Below the pieces are notes generated by a model, which saw only the letters and a program-made list of their open reading frames with translations, made no database searches and was not told the DNA's origin. Below are positions 22,343 through 22,491 of a stretch of 22,491 bases of DNA, one piece after another; within the stretch, counting starts at the first letter, position 1, and each line of letters opens with the position of its first letter. Location: assembly GCA_005773095.1 (NCBI GenBank), contig SXHT01000182.1, positions 1 through 22,491 on the forward strand. The letters are read 5' to 3'. The translations under genes were made by a program, and so were the position numbers. Source of the stretch: Planctomycetaceae bacterium (GTDB lineage: Bacteria; Planctomycetota; Planctomycetia; Pirellulales; PALSA-1355).

Positions 22343-22491
22343 ATGGCCACGATGATTGCATTTGATCAGGAGGCCCGCGAGGCGATGCGTCGCGGTATCG
22401 GCAAGTTGGCCCGGGCCGTCAAGGTGACTTTGGGCCCCAAGGGGCGCAATGTCATTTTGCAGAAGAGCTTCGGCTCACCGACCGTCACCAA
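22343..22491 (+). CDS. groEL: Chaperonin GroEL, 3' truncated by the window edge
   Basis: The first 49 codons of the 60-kDa chaperonin are visible: MIAFDQEAREAMRRG, then LARAVKVTLGPKGRNVILQ and FGSPTVT, the GroEL N-terminal ATP-binding region. A typical GroEL has about 540 residues, so most of it lies beyond the window. AGGAG (22330-22334) is 8 bases upstream of the ATG. It follows groES in the usual order. Confidence 0.97.
   Translation, partial: MATMIAFDQEAREAMRRGIGKLARAVKVTLGPKGRNVILQKSFGSPTVT

Overview
The window looks like chromosomal DNA of a planctomycete, most likely of the Pirellulales type. The basis is high GC, many secreted proteins of planctomycete style (DUF11 repeats, Calx-beta and galactose-binding-like repeats, dockerin plus PEP-CTERM), an exosortase, and the characteristic intergenic palindromes. 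This assignment is an inference from gene style, not from a marker gene. The window opens inside leuS and closes inside groEL, so both are partial.

Layout. 1-3546 (+): leuS (5' truncated) and glgC, 8 bases apart. 3615-6999 (-): a XerC/XerD-type recombinase translationally coupled to a small conserved protein, a lipoprotein with a GNA1162/CsgG-like N-terminus, and a BshB1-like deacetylase. 7096-9648 (+): a small lipoprotein, an M32 carboxypeptidase and a PIN-domain/partner pair. 9692-13722 (-): a four-repeat DUF11 protein, a secreted protein of unknown function and a DUF2007 protein. 14857-18281 (+): an exosortase followed by a surface-type protein that lacks its N-terminus. 18835-21531 (-): a membrane-anchored endonuclease/exonuclease/phosphatase protein and a secreted CAP-dockerin protein with a PEP-CTERM tail, the likely client of the exosortase. 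21894-22491 (+): groES and the start of groEL.

The most striking content is not in genes. Two families of short non-coding elements have inserted into each other. Family B is about 137 bp, with 17-bp terminal inverted repeats starting GTAACCG. Its copy at 14134-14270 is flanked by the 8-bp direct repeat CCGGCCGG; GTAA ends plus an 8-bp duplication is the pattern known for IS66-family transposons. Family A contains a 96-bp palindromic unit; both copies are flanked by 10-bp direct repeats (GCTGAAGACT and AGGATGAACC). At 14.0-14.3 kb B sits inside A; at 18.4-18.8 kb A sits inside B. Removing each insert with one copy of its direct repeat restores the host element to its expected length (96 bp and 136 bp). 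The two composite clusters lie in opposite orientation on either side of the exosortase and the truncated surface-protein gene. Three further B copies or fragments lie at about 6.1, 14.7 and 20.2 kb.

Functionally the genes are a mix of housekeeping (leuS, glgC, xer, groESL), cell-envelope and secretion (lipoproteins, exosortase, CAP/PEP-CTERM, DUF11), and a small toxin-antitoxin-like pair.
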